This document shows, in pieces, positions 1 to 8,779 of a stretch of 64,000 nt of DNA (position 1 is the stretch's first letter; every line of letters starts with the position of its first letter). The stretch covers positions 124,001-188,000 of the forward strand of contig JACKAW010000007.1 in assembly GCA_020634885.1 (NCBI GenBank), read 5' to 3'. The notes beneath the pieces were generated by a model, which was not told the origin of the DNA, ran no database searches, and saw only the letters and a list, made by a program, of their open reading frames with translations. This DNA is from Anaerolineales bacterium (GTDB lineage: Bacteria; Chloroflexota; Anaerolineae; Anaerolineales; Villigracilaceae). The position numbers and the translations under genes were made by a program.

Positions 1-778
1 GAATTTCGATCTTGTTCTTTTCAAAAGCTGTTTTGATCAGGGTAAGCGCCTCATCTTTCGCAGCAAGCGGCGATGCGGCGGGGTCGGCGGTGTTGATCCA
101 AAACAAAACGCTTAAATCTACAGATGAAGCGCCAAAGGTGTGAAAGAGAACTTTTGGCGCGGGGTCGGTGATAAATCCATCCACCTTGGGGAGTACCTCC
201 AGAATCGTTTTGCGTACAAGCTCGGTATCTGAGCCGTATGCCACACCCACGGGCAATTCGATGCGGCGTAGTTTTGCGCGGGTATAGTTTGTAATGGGGT
301 GGGCAAGCACATCAGCATTTGGGAGGAAGACGATGCGTCCATCGAGAGTCTTCATTTCGGTGGTGCGCAAGCCGACTTCAAGCACGGCGCCATCAAACCC
401 GTCAATATTCACGGCATCGCCCACTTTGAACGGACGTTGCAGCAGCAGGATCACGCCTGAAACAAAATTCTGCATAATGTTCTGAAGCGCAAAGCCGATG
501 GTAAAGCCGAGAATCCCCAAACCGGTAAGGAAGGCGGTTACATCGAAAAATTTTTGGAGGGCAGAGATCACCCCCAGAACAATGACTGTCCATTTAGTGG
601 TTTGCGTTAACAGGCTGGTTACACCGGCATCTGCATTTTGCCTATTAAGAACCCGATACAAGACCCTGCTCAAAAATACGCCGCCATAGTAACTGACCAA
701 CACGATCAGAATGGCAGATAACATATCGGGCGCTGAGTTTGAAAAGTTTTCAGCAAGTGTTGAAAAATATTCCTGCAA
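1..778 (-). CDS. MscS-family mechanosensitive ion channel (3' end cut by window)
   Basis: Small-conductance mechanosensitive channel of the inner membrane, which releases solutes on hypo-osmotic shock. The reading frame stays open from 778 to the window edge. It shows a first membrane helix (LSAILIVLVSYYGG), a pore-lining helix region (FLTGLGILGFTIGFALQNI) and the MscS beta-domain signature RPFKVGDAV, followed by the alpha/beta cytoplasmic domain; all of these are family features. No ATG suits the start. I chose TTG at 778 because GAGAGG lies about five bases upstream. The protein is short at the N-terminus, like the compact MscS type. The C-terminal end lies beyond base 1. Confidence 0.85.
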   Translation of the reverse strand, partial: MQEYFSTLAENFSNSAPDMLSAILIVLVSYYGGVFLSRVLYRVLNRQNADAGVTSLLTQTTKWTVIVLGVISALQKFFDVTAFLTGLGILGFTIGFALQNIMQNFVSGVILLLQRPFKVGDAVNIDGFDGAVLEVGLRTTEMKTLDGRIVFLPNADVLAHPITNYTRAKLRRIELPVGVAYGSDTELVRKTILEVLPKVDGFITDPAPKVLFHTFGASSVDLSVLFWINTADPAASPLAAKDEALTLIKTAFEKNKIEI

Positions 779-811
779 TAGAACCTCTCTTTCCGCCCCT
801 ATTTAACCACA

Positions 812-839
812 AATGAGCGCGGAGAAGTCCGCGCTCATT
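812..839. terminator. Hairpin terminator between epimerase and mscS genes
   Basis: A perfect 12-bp stem (AATGAGCGCGGA and its complement) with a GAAG loop lies downstream of the minus-strand epimerase gene. The following T-run is weak, so it may be an imperfect terminator or a spacer palindrome. Confidence 0.5.
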
Positions 840-940
840 GATGCCTGATGTTACAAGGGTTGCCCTGCAACCTGGACAACCCTTTCTTTGAAAAAAAATG
901 CGTGGCTGGCATAGACGGGTTGTCCCTACGGATAATCTTT

Positions 941-1972
941 TTAGAACAAGGATTTATTTTGCGCCACCCACTCAAACAGCATGTGTACGCCTCGTTCCAC
1001 GGTGATGGCGGGCTGCCAGCCCAATTCTTTTTCCACTTTTGAGATGTCGGCGTAAAAAACTTTTTGGTCGCCGGGGCGCCAATCGCCGCGCGCAACTTCT
1101 ATTTTTTTGCCAAGCATTTTTTCCAGCCTTGGCTGAAACTCTGCCCAAATAGACATCACATTTGAAGGTCCGCCGCCCATGTTGTAGACCTGCCCGCGGG
1201 CAATGTCTATTTTTTCCACGGCAAGATCATACGCACGGATAAGGTCGCTGACGTGCAAAATATCGCGCACCTGCTTGCCGTCTCCGTAGATGGTGATGTT
1301 GCGTCCCATCACGGCGGCGATGATGAACCATGCCACCCAGCCTTGATCTTCAATGCCAAACTGGCGCGGTCCATAAATGCAAGACTGGCGAAAGACTACA
1401 GTCGGCAGGTCGTAGATGCGGGCATAGTCGCGCACGTATTGGTCGCCGGTTCCTTTTGAGCAGCCATAAGGCGAGTGAAAATCGAGCGGTTGGGTTTCTG
1501 GGCAGCCGTTCACCAGGTCTTTGTAACGCCAGCGAGTGGGTTCTTCGTACAACTCCACCTCTTCCATGCCGCCGTAGACTTTATTTGTCGAAGCATAAAT
1601 AACAATGGGTTTGCGTCCCGAAGCACGCGCAGCTTCCAACACATTGAATGTACCGATGGCATTGGATTCAAAATCATCTCTGGGATTGGTGACGGAAGTT
1701 GTCACGGCAACCTGACCTGCCAGATGCACGATCACATCTGCGGTTTGGGCTGCTTCGGTTATTCTGGCAGCGTCTCTTACATCCCCAGTGACCACCTGAA
1801 AGGCGTTCTCTCCAAACTCGGCTTTGAGCCATTCCAAATTACGGGGAGCGCCTCCGCGCGAGAAGTTATCGTAAATGGTCACTTTCTCTTTGCGTTCAAG
1901 CAGGCGGTGGACGTAGTTCGAACCGATAAAGCCCGCGCCGCCGGTGATGAGGTAATTCTTTTTATTCGCCAT
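941..1972 (-). CDS. NAD-dependent sugar-nucleotide epimerase (CDP-paratose 2-epimerase-like)
   Basis: Short-chain dehydrogenase/reductase of the extended type, acting on nucleotide sugars in the cytoplasm. The 343-residue protein begins with the Rossmann motif GGAGFIG (residues 11-17). It has the catalytic YxxxK as Y169 and K173, and the long C-terminal substrate domain. Overall it resembles CDP-paratose/CDP-tyvelose 2-epimerases (RfbE type), including the YGPRQFGIEDQGWVAWF stretch; exact substrate is inference. Its start overlaps the end of the upstream membrane-protein gene by 11 bp, so the two are probably co-translated. A role in lipid-linked or envelope glycan synthesis fits that neighbour. 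Could also be a GDP-mannose dehydratase-like enzyme. Confidence 0.8.
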   Translation of the reverse strand: MANKKNYLITGGAGFIGSNYVHRLLERKEKVTIYDNFSRGGAPRNLEWLKAEFGENAFQVVTGDVRDAARITEAAQTADVIVHLAGQVAVTTSVTNPRDDFESNAIGTFNVLEAARASGRKPIVIYASTNKVYGGMEEVELYEEPTRWRYKDLVNGCPETQPLDFHSPYGCSKGTGDQYVRDYARIYDLPTVVFRQSCIYGPRQFGIEDQGWVAWFIIAAVMGRNITIYGDGKQVRDILHVSDLIRAYDLAVEKIDIARGQVYNMGGGPSNVMSIWAEFQPRLEKMLGKKIEVARGDWRPGDQKVFYADISKVEKELGWQPAITVERGVHMLFEWVAQNKSLF

Positions 1973-2963
1973 TCTTTTCTTTATTCCTAAAACTCATAAG
2001 TTGTTGATACACACCAGATAATGTCTGCCCTTCGCTGAGAAGACCCAGAACGCCAATGACCGTTGAGTTGAGGTAGTTGTAGATGCGCATGGTCAATGCG
2101 GCGGCAAACGCCGTGGATTCATCTGTGGTGAAGCGGGTCAAGGCGAAGACCACAGCCCCTTCGAAGGTGCCAACAGCCCCCGGCGCAGAAGGAACCGCGC
2201 CGCCGAAGGCGGCCATCCCCAAGCCAAAGATCGCCCAGATCGGCTGCGCTTCGGGGAAGAAGGCGATCACCATCAGGTAATAGGCAACGAGAGCAATTGC
2301 CCAGTTGAGGATCATCCAAAAAAGGAAGCGCAGGAAGAGCCAGCCATCGGTGATGACGCCCAACCCCTGAAAGAACGATTCGAGGAAGCTGCCGCCAAAA
2401 CGCTGGAGTGCGGGAATGCGCCCGCTGAGTTTGTGAAAGTTATCGAGCGCCCATTGGTTGTTGCGGGCAAGGATGTATAAAAACACCAATCCTGAAAGCA
2501 TGACGCCGCCAATGATGTAAGCAAAGGTGGGTGAACTCTCTGAGTTGACAACATAAGGCAAGGCGGCAAGAAATACAACCGCCGAGATGATGAGGTCTAC
2601 AACCCGTTCGATGACAATGGTGGGAATGATCTCGGCGAAGGTCATGCCGCCAGATTTGCGGCTGAGCAAAAACGCGCGCCCGATCTCACCGAGGCGGAAG
2701 GGCAAAAAGTTGTTGAGCAGGTAACCTTCGCCTTCGGTAAAGAACACATCCTTGAAGGTCGGCTTGTTGCGCAGCAATGTCCGCCAGACGATGGCGCGAA
2801 CCACGAGCCACACAAAGGAAAGGGAAAAGGCGATGCCGATCAGCACGTAATTGGCATCGCGCAGGGCATCACCCATTTTCTGGAAATCAACAAAGTATAG
2901 GATGACCAGAATGAGGGCAATGCTGATAACGACACCGGGGAGTATTTTTTTTATATCTTTCAT
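1962..2963 (-). CDS. Flippase-like membrane protein (UPF0104 / LPG synthase TM family)
   Basis: A 333-residue integral membrane protein with about eight hydrophobic helices. It contains the family pattern RLGEIGRAFLL around residues 95-105 and a conserved Gly/Pro-rich segment (FGGAVPSAPGAVGTFEGA) near residue 260. These are marks of the lysylphosphatidylglycerol synthase transmembrane / YbhN-like family, members of which flip or modify lipids. No C-terminal aminoacyl-transferase domain is present, so it is the membrane half only. The pairing with a sugar-nucleotide epimerase suggests glycolipid export, but substrate is unknown. Confidence 0.8.
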   Translation of the reverse strand: MKDIKKILPGVVISIALILVILYFVDFQKMGDALRDANYVLIGIAFSLSFVWLVVRAIVWRTLLRNKPTFKDVFFTEGEGYLLNNFLPFRLGEIGRAFLLSRKSGGMTFAEIIPTIVIERVVDLIISAVVFLAALPYVVNSESSPTFAYIIGGVMLSGLVFLYILARNNQWALDNFHKLSGRIPALQRFGGSFLESFFQGLGVITDGWLFLRFLFWMILNWAIALVAYYLMVIAFFPEAQPIWAIFGLGMAAFGGAVPSAPGAVGTFEGAVVFALTRFTTDESTAFAAALTMRIYNYLNSTVIGVLGLLSEGQTLSGVYQQLMSFRNKEKNGE

Positions 2964-2980
2964 TTTTCACCATAAAGCGA

Positions 2981-3023
2981 ACAGAGTATACGGAGATTTT
3001 TTATCTCTATTCGTATACTCTGT
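2981..3023. terminator. Inverted repeat downstream of lepA
   Basis: ACAGAGTATACG at 2981-2992 pairs with CGTATACTCTGT at 3012-3023, with a smaller GAGAT/ATCTC stem inside. It lies between lepA and the flippase-like gene and may attenuate transcription between them. Confidence 0.45.
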
Positions 3024-3032
3024 GAGTAAACT

Positions 3033-4832
3033 TTATTCGTCTTCCAATTTCAAGACCGCCATGAAAGCGTCTTGTGGAATTTCAACATTGCCCACCATCT
3101 TCAAACGTTTCTTGCCGCGTTTCTGTTTTTCGAGCAGTTTTTTCTTGCGTGAGATGTCGCCGCCGTAACATTTGGCGAGCACATCCTTGCGGGTGGCTTT
3201 GACGGTGGCGCGGCTGATGATACGTCCGCCGGATGCGGCTTGAACAGCCACATCGTACAACTGGCGGGGAATCAGGTCTTTGAGTTTGGTGATAAGTCGC
3301 TGACCTTTATGGTACGCGTCCTTTTCGTGGACGATGGCGGCGAGTGCATCCACTTGATCGCCATTGACGAGGATCTCCAGTTTTTGGAGTTTATCGGCGC
3401 GGTATTCAAGGAACTGGTAATCGAGCGAGGCGTACCCCTTGGTACGAGACTTAAGGTGGTCGAAGAAATCGACAATGATCTCAGATAGCGGAATTTCAAA
3501 ATCCAACTGCACACGGTGCGGAGCGGGGTGTTCCTGTTGTTTGAAGATGCCGCGACGCTTCGTGACCAGATCCATGATGGGTCCGTAGTATTCGGTGGGT
3601 GTGATAATCTCGATATTCATCCACGGCTCACGCACTTCGACGATTTTGCTGGGGTCGGGCAATTCTGCGGGCGAATCTATGGTGACGACTTCGTCTCCAA
3701 TCGTCAGCACTTCATATTCCACCGAAGGGGCGGTGAATAACACATCAAGCAGGTATTCTCTTTCGATGCGTTCCTGAATAATTTCCATGTGGAACAAACC
3801 GAGAAAGCCCGCGCGAAAGCCAAAGCCCAATGCCTGTGAGGTTTCGGGTTGGTAGGTCAGTGAAGCATCATTGAGTTGCAGTTTTTCAAGCGATTCACGA
3901 AGTTCGCCGTAGTCATCTGCATCAACGGGGTAGATACCGGCAAAGACCATTGGTTTGGGGAGGAAGTACCCTGGCAGGGGTTCGGCGGCGGGTGCGGCAG
4001 TAAGGGTTATTGTGTCACCTACGCGGCATTCGTGAACGGTCTTAAAGCCGGTGGCAACATAGCCTACTTCGCCAGAGCCGATCTTATCCACAGGTTTCAT
4101 GCCGGGGGAGAAGATGCCAATTTCCACGGGGCGCAGGTCTGTTTTGGTGGAGAACATGCGCAGCACGTCGTTGGCTTTGACTTGTCCTTCAAATACGCGG
4201 ATGTAAGCCACCACGCCTTTGTAAGAGTCGTAATGCGCATCAAAGACGAGTGCGCGCATGGGTTCATTATCCGCATCTTTGGGGGCAGGGACGCGCTGCA
4301 CGATGGCTTCGAGGATCGCTTCCATGTTGATGCCTTCTTTGGCAGAAACGCGCAGAACAGAATCTGGGTCTACGCCGAGGAGGGAGCCCACATCTTCCGC
4401 CACTTCGTCGGGGGTGGCTGAGGGGAGGTCAATTTTATTGATAACGGGAACAATTTCGAGGTCCGCTTCGAGCGCTTGGTAAAGATTTGCAAGGGTTTGC
4501 GCTTCGATGCCCTGTGTCGCATCCACCACCAAAATCGCACCTTCGCAGGCTTTGAGTGCGCGGCTGACTTCGTAGCCAAAATCCACATGCCCGGGGGTGT
4601 CGATAAGGTTGAGCTCATACTTCTGCCCGTTTTTGGCGTTGTAGAACATGCGCACAGCAGACGCCTTGATGGTGACGCCTTTTTCGCGTTCGAGGTCCAT
4701 CGAGTCGAGCGCCTGGTCGGTCATGTCGCGGTCGGAGACGGTGCCGGTAAGCTGCAAGAGACGATCTGCCAGCGTGGATTTTCCGTGGTCTACATGGGCG
4801 ATGATACAAAAATTGCGGATATGGTCGGTCAT
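3033..4832 (-). CDS. lepA: Elongation factor 4 (LepA) GTPase
   Basis: Ribosome-associated translational GTPase (EF4) affecting elongation and ribosome biogenesis. The protein has 599 residues, the family's usual length. It shows the P-loop AHVDHGKST near residue 13, switch II DTPGHVDF, the NKID guanine-recognition motif, EF-G-like domains II, III and V, and the LepA-specific C-terminal domain. The start ATG gives the canonical N-terminus HIRNFCIIAHVDHGKS. It stands alone on the minus strand, divergent from the SPFH gene. Confidence 0.97.
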   Translation of the reverse strand: MTDHIRNFCIIAHVDHGKSTLADRLLQLTGTVSDRDMTDQALDSMDLEREKGVTIKASAVRMFYNAKNGQKYELNLIDTPGHVDFGYEVSRALKACEGAILVVDATQGIEAQTLANLYQALEADLEIVPVINKIDLPSATPDEVAEDVGSLLGVDPDSVLRVSAKEGINMEAILEAIVQRVPAPKDADNEPMRALVFDAHYDSYKGVVAYIRVFEGQVKANDVLRMFSTKTDLRPVEIGIFSPGMKPVDKIGSGEVGYVATGFKTVHECRVGDTITLTAAPAAEPLPGYFLPKPMVFAGIYPVDADDYGELRESLEKLQLNDASLTYQPETSQALGFGFRAGFLGLFHMEIIQERIEREYLLDVLFTAPSVEYEVLTIGDEVVTIDSPAELPDPSKIVEVREPWMNIEIITPTEYYGPIMDLVTKRRGIFKQQEHPAPHRVQLDFEIPLSEIIVDFFDHLKSRTKGYASLDYQFLEYRADKLQKLEILVNGDQVDALAAIVHEKDAYHKGQRLITKLKDLIPRQLYDVAVQAASGGRIISRATVKATRKDVLAKCYGGDISRKKKLLEKQKRGKKRLKMVGNVEIPQDAFMAVLKLEDE

Positions 4833-5019
4833 TCTTCTTTCAATTTTTCCGTAAATAATAGAAGTAAAGAGGCGTTTCCGCCTCGTAAGCGAACGAAGTA
4901 TACCCGATTAAAGACGGGCTACTCGCTCTGGCTCCCACCGTATCTATGACCCTTGTGTGATGGAAAAACTAAAACCTTGGGATTATATTTGCGTATGTAA
5001 TACGTCAAGGAGACAAACA

Positions 5020-7014
5020 ATGAACTTCTTATACACACTCTGTTTTGGGGGAATTGGCGTTCTCTTCCTGGTCTTACTCACAGGCATCCGCTTTATCCCT
5101 AACAATCGCATTGGCATTGTGGAAAAACGATTCGGCGGTAAGTCGCTTAAATCAGGGTTGATCGCCTTGAACGGCGAGACGGGTTTCCAGCCGCAGGTTT
5201 TGCGCGGTGGTCTGCATTACCGTATGCCTATTCAGTATGCGGTTCACATCGCCCCGTTGGTGACGATCACGCAGGGCAAGGTCGGTTATATTTTTGCCCG
5301 CGACGGTCTGCCCCTTGAACCAGCGCAGGTACTGGCATCGAACGTGACAGCCAGTGATTTTCAGGATGTGACCAACTTTCTCAAGAATGGCGGGCAAAAG
5401 GGTCCGCAGCGTTTGATCTTGCGTGAAGGTACATATGCCTTCAACTTAATGCAGTTCGTGGTCATCACCGAAGAACGGGTATATTCCCTGCCCTTAAGTC
5501 GTGATGATAGCGCGGTGATCGTGCGCATGGCTGAAGTCATCAAAGAACGAGATGGGTTCCGTCCAGTCATCATCAAGGATAACGATGATGAGATCGGCAT
5601 TGTCACCGTTCATGATGGACCTTCCCTGCCGCAGGGTGAGATCATTGCCCCAGTGGTTGGGGATAATCCCGAAAAGTCGGATGAATATCACAACAAATTC
5701 CAGGATGTTGACCGCTTCTTGAAGGCGGGTGGTATGCGCGGACGCCAGTTGCAGGTACTTGTAGAAGGTACCTACTATGTCAACCGCTTGTTTGCTACAG
5801 TGGAGATGATCCAAAAAACGATCATTGATGTCGGCAATGTGGGCGTGGTGGTTTCCTATACAGGCGAGCAAGGCACAGACCTTTCGGGGTCTGAATACCG
5901 CCACGGTGAATTGGTCACTCGCGGGCAGCGCGGTGTTTGGAGCGAGGCGCTGCTGCCGGGCAAGTATCCGTTCAATACGTATGCGGGCAAGGTCATCCCT
6001 GTGCCGACCACCAACTTCATTTTGAAGTGGATCAAGAACGAGGTCGGCTCTCACAACTTTGATGAGAACTTGAGTGAAGTGGCGCTCATCACAAAGGATG
6101 CCTTTGAACCGACCCTGCCGCTTTCGGTGGTGGTTCATATTGATTATAAGAAAGCGCCGCTGGTCATTCAACGCTTCGGCGATATTAAGAAACTGGTGGA
6201 GCAAACCCTCGACCCGATGGTGGCGGCATACTTCAAGAACGTTGCACAGACCCGCACGCTCATTCAACTTTTGCAGGAACGCAGCGCGATTCAACAGCAA
6301 TCCAGTTCAGAGATGAAGGAAAAGTTCGCTCATTACAACCTGGAACTGGAAGAGGTTTTGATCGGCACGCCTTCTTCACATGCAGGCGATAAGCAGATCG
6401 AAACCATCCTCACCCAGTTACGTCAGCGGCAGGTGGCGGAAGAGCAGGTGGAAACCTACTCACAGCAGGAAAAAGCCGCCGTCAAGGAACGCGAATTGCG
6501 TGAAGCGGAATCTCGTGCCGCCATGCAAGGGAAGATGACGGAAGCAGAGTTGAGCATCACCATTCAGTCGAATCAGGGTAAGGCGGAGTATGAGCGTTCC
6601 ATCCAGCAGGCGCAGCAGATCCGCGCACTGGCAGAAGCTGAAGCGGAAAAGGTCGCCCGTGTGGGTATTGCTCAGGCGCTCGCCACTGAAGAACAGGTGC
6701 GCGCGTATGGCGGTCCGCAGTTCCAGGTGACGCAGCAGGTGCTCAACCGCTTTGCCGAAGCTATTCAACAATCAGGCGTGGACGTGGTTCCGCGTGTGGT
6801 GGTGGGCGGAAACAATGGCGAGAACGGCGGCAGTCAGTCTGCCAATGTGATGGAAGGCTTGCTGACCATGATGCTCTCCGACCGTTTTGGCGCCATGACA
6901 GATAAAACTGAATCAGCGCAGCGTTCGCCGGATGTGGAAGCCATGCGCGAGAAGATCTTGAAAGATATGCAAAAGAAAGACGAAGGAAAGAAAGACCCCG
7001 GCAAGAAGGCTTGA
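5020..7014 (+). CDS. SPFH/band-7 (flotillin-like) membrane protein
   Basis: Flotillin-type scaffold expected to organise membrane microdomains. I chose ATG at 5020 rather than the in-frame ATG at 4957, because AAGGAG at 5007-5012 sits seven bases before it and the resulting N-terminus starts with a membrane helix (YTLCFGGIGVLFLVLLTGI). The 664-residue protein then has an extended SPFH region, with two internally similar stretches ending in LREGTYAFN and LVEGTYYVN. A long Glu/Gln/Ala-rich coiled coil covers roughly residues 430-590, and a lysine-rich C-terminus closes the protein. It has no NfeD-like partner here and is transcribed as a single gene. Function beyond membrane scaffolding is not visible. 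Confidence 0.85.
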   Translation: MNFLYTLCFGGIGVLFLVLLTGIRFIPNNRIGIVEKRFGGKSLKSGLIALNGETGFQPQVLRGGLHYRMPIQYAVHIAPLVTITQGKVGYIFARDGLPLEPAQVLASNVTASDFQDVTNFLKNGGQKGPQRLILREGTYAFNLMQFVVITEERVYSLPLSRDDSAVIVRMAEVIKERDGFRPVIIKDNDDEIGIVTVHDGPSLPQGEIIAPVVGDNPEKSDEYHNKFQDVDRFLKAGGMRGRQLQVLVEGTYYVNRLFATVEMIQKTIIDVGNVGVVVSYTGEQGTDLSGSEYRHGELVTRGQRGVWSEALLPGKYPFNTYAGKVIPVPTTNFILKWIKNEVGSHNFDENLSEVALITKDAFEPTLPLSVVVHIDYKKAPLVIQRFGDIKKLVEQTLDPMVAAYFKNVAQTRTLIQLLQERSAIQQQSSSEMKEKFAHYNLELEEVLIGTPSSHAGDKQIETILTQLRQRQVAEEQVETYSQQEKAAVKERELREAESRAAMQGKMTEAELSITIQSNQGKAEYERSIQQAQQIRALAEAEAEKVARVGIAQALATEEQVRAYGGPQFQVTQQVLNRFAEAIQQSGVDVVPRVVVGGNNGENGGSQSANVMEGLLTMMLSDRFGAMTDKTESAQRSPDVEAMREKILKDMQKKDEGKKDPGKKA

Positions 7015-7022
7015 TCTGTAAA

Positions 7023-7062
7023 AATCAAAATGCGGGCGTCGTATGACGCCCGCATTTTGATT
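7023..7062. terminator. Bidirectional terminator
   Basis: A perfect 18-bp stem (7023-7040 with 7045-7062) and GTAT loop, A-rich on one side and T-rich on the other, separates the convergent SPFH and TIR genes. Confidence 0.85.
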
Positions 7063-7076
7063 CATTTCAACACCCA

Positions 7077-8672
7077 TCATCTCTTCGCCGGGAACCACAA
7101 GCGAATATCTCGCCGATTTCGGAAGTAATTAAACATCAGTAACCCGATGCCGATCAAATAGATCGTGATCCCAAATGTGGCAAAGGCATACCCGATCTCC
7201 CCTCCTAAATCTTCAGCCACCATAAAAACAACACTTCTATCCAATATCCAAACAGCAACCGAAAGCAGCCCTTGTACAAGCACACCAATTGCAATACGTA
7301 GGGGGTCCGCATAAAAGCCATCACGGTTAAGTAAGCCACGTGCCATCAGTGTGGAATTCCCCACATAAAGCAAACCACCCACAACCAGCATGGCGACCAG
7401 TTCAGAGAAAGCCAGATCGCCCAGCACCGTATGAAGTTGGGCAAAGAACACCATGTCTATGACTGTCCCTATAAAGATCGCGGTCATAAACAAGGTGAAG
7501 TAATACAAGATGGTGATCATGGGCGGGTAAACCGTTTGCGAACTGACTGGGCGCATCCCCAATGCCTTAAGCATGGCAGCAGGGTCTGCCAACAGTTGAG
7601 CGATCACATCCAAACCGCGCACTCCGGGTCGAAAGTCGATCCATTGGATTTTGGAAAGATTCCTGGGAATATCGTAATTGGTTTGCACCATCACTGGGAA
7701 GACCACTTGTGTATCGGGATTCGCCTCAGTATCCCCTTTAAATTTGGAGATCAAGGCAAAAACCGACTTCGCAGATTTAATATCCGCAGCCTGCGAGTGC
7801 CCATATTTTTTTAGCGTACCGCTAAGTTCTTCGGCTACAAAGCGGTCTTCAGGAGCATGATCAATATAATAAGAAACCGTTACCGGGTTCGAGACGTTGG
7901 GGTCATATGGGTTGGCAAACTTCAAGGCAGTTGCTTCGGGTCTACCCCAGCGGCTCATGGCACTACTGCGCAAAAGCCAAAGCAAAAGCCAACCCAATAG
8001 ACCAAAACTCATACCGATCAAGAACGAGGTGAGTAGGTGCCCATCCACCCCGCCAATAAAAACAAGATGTGCCAGCGATAGGGCAACCGGCAACGCCAGC
8101 AAGGCAACCTGCACACGCGAGAAGTCAAAACTGCGTTTGAATATCCGATACGGTAATGGCACGAGAAAGATCGGAATGAAGATCGTCCAAAATGCGCCCA
8201 GCGAAAGAATGGCAACTAGGATGCTGAGCGCCGCTACACCCCATACCATGGCAGGGGCTTTGAAACCTGTTTCAGGGACAGGATGTTCCTCTTGGATCGG
8301 CTGATCTAATTGTGAGAAGAGTTCATCCAACCCGGCTTTGTAATTGCCGCGAAAATCCACCCACTCAAATTTTTCCAACTCGGTGGGAAGATCCACGGCT
8401 TCAAAAACAACAAGGATGACACGCTTTTTGGCTTCTAGAAAATGCCGCCATTCGAGCGCAACAAATTCTGAGCCGAGTGAAGCCTTCGATACCACCAAAA
8501 TAACAGTATCCGCTTCTCGTAACCCTTTATCGATTTGTTCTGCCCATGGTACGCCAGGAATCAAGGCGCGATAATCCAGCCAGACTTGATATTTCTCCTC
8601 AAGTTTATTGACAAGATCATCCACAAATCCCAATTCGCGGCGGGAATAGCTAATAAAAATCTTCTCTGTCAT
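7077..8672 (-). CDS. TIR-domain membrane protein, copy 1 (TIR-TM-degenerate TIR-TM)
   Basis: A 531-residue protein. Residues 1-120 form a TIR domain: FISYSRRE (6-13), WLDYRALIPG (31-40) and VSKASLGSE (61-69). Glu74 falls at the spacing of the catalytic glutamate of NAD-cleaving TIR domains. Hydrophobic helices follow at about 140-235. Residues 264-365 then repeat the TIR pattern in worn form: VSYYIDHAPEDRFVAEEL, SVFALISKF and KIQWIDFRPG mirror FISYSRRELGFVDDL, TVILVVSKA and KFEWVDFRGN, but the WLDY segment and the catalytic Glu are absent. About four more membrane helices end the protein. It has its own -10 box and a GGAGG ribosome site. TIR NADases act in anti-phage abortive infection; that role here is inference. 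The alternative is a signalling adaptor. Confidence 0.85.
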   Translation of the reverse strand: MTEKIFISYSRRELGFVDDLVNKLEEKYQVWLDYRALIPGVPWAEQIDKGLREADTVILVVSKASLGSEFVALEWRHFLEAKKRVILVVFEAVDLPTELEKFEWVDFRGNYKAGLDELFSQLDQPIQEEHPVPETGFKAPAMVWGVAALSILVAILSLGAFWTIFIPIFLVPLPYRIFKRSFDFSRVQVALLALPVALSLAHLVFIGGVDGHLLTSFLIGMSFGLLGWLLLWLLRSSAMSRWGRPEATALKFANPYDPNVSNPVTVSYYIDHAPEDRFVAEELSGTLKKYGHSQAADIKSAKSVFALISKFKGDTEANPDTQVVFPVMVQTNYDIPRNLSKIQWIDFRPGVRGLDVIAQLLADPAAMLKALGMRPVSSQTVYPPMITILYYFTLFMTAIFIGTVIDMVFFAQLHTVLGDLAFSELVAMLVVGGLLYVGNSTLMARGLLNRDGFYADPLRIAIGVLVQGLLSVAVWILDRSVVFMVAEDLGGEIGYAFATFGITIYLIGIGLLMFNYFRNRRDIRLWFPAKR

Positions 8673-8678
8673 AATCTG

Positions 8679-8704
8679 CCTCCATTAAGATAAGCCCGAT
8701 TATA
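8679..8704 (-). promoter_or_regulatory. -10 box and ribosome binding site of TIR copy 1
   Basis: Read on the minus strand, TATAAT lies at 8704-8699 and GGAGG at 8683-8679, ahead of the ATG at 8672. Copy 1 can thus be transcribed independently of copy 2. No convincing -35 was found. Confidence 0.45.
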
Positions 8705-8753
8705 TGTGAAGGTTTCCAACAAATTGTTATTGATTTTGTTAAGTAGCGGGTCG

Positions 8754-8771
8754 AAATCGTTCTAACGATTT
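8754..8771. terminator. Palindrome between the two TIR genes
   Basis: AAATCGTT and AACGATTT form an 8-bp stem with a 2-base centre, just after the stop of TIR copy 2. It may be a weak terminator or an operator-like dyad. Confidence 0.35.
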
Positions 8772-8779
8772 AAGACCAA

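Noticed and set aside
4957..5019. N-terminal extension of the SPFH protein from ATG 4957
   Set aside because: No ribosome site there, and it would place a charged segment before the membrane helix; AAGGAG fits ATG 5020.
5494..6300. Open frame opposite the SPFH gene
   Set aside because: Antisense shadow; the sense strand has a full SPFH protein with coiled coil and a good ribosome site.
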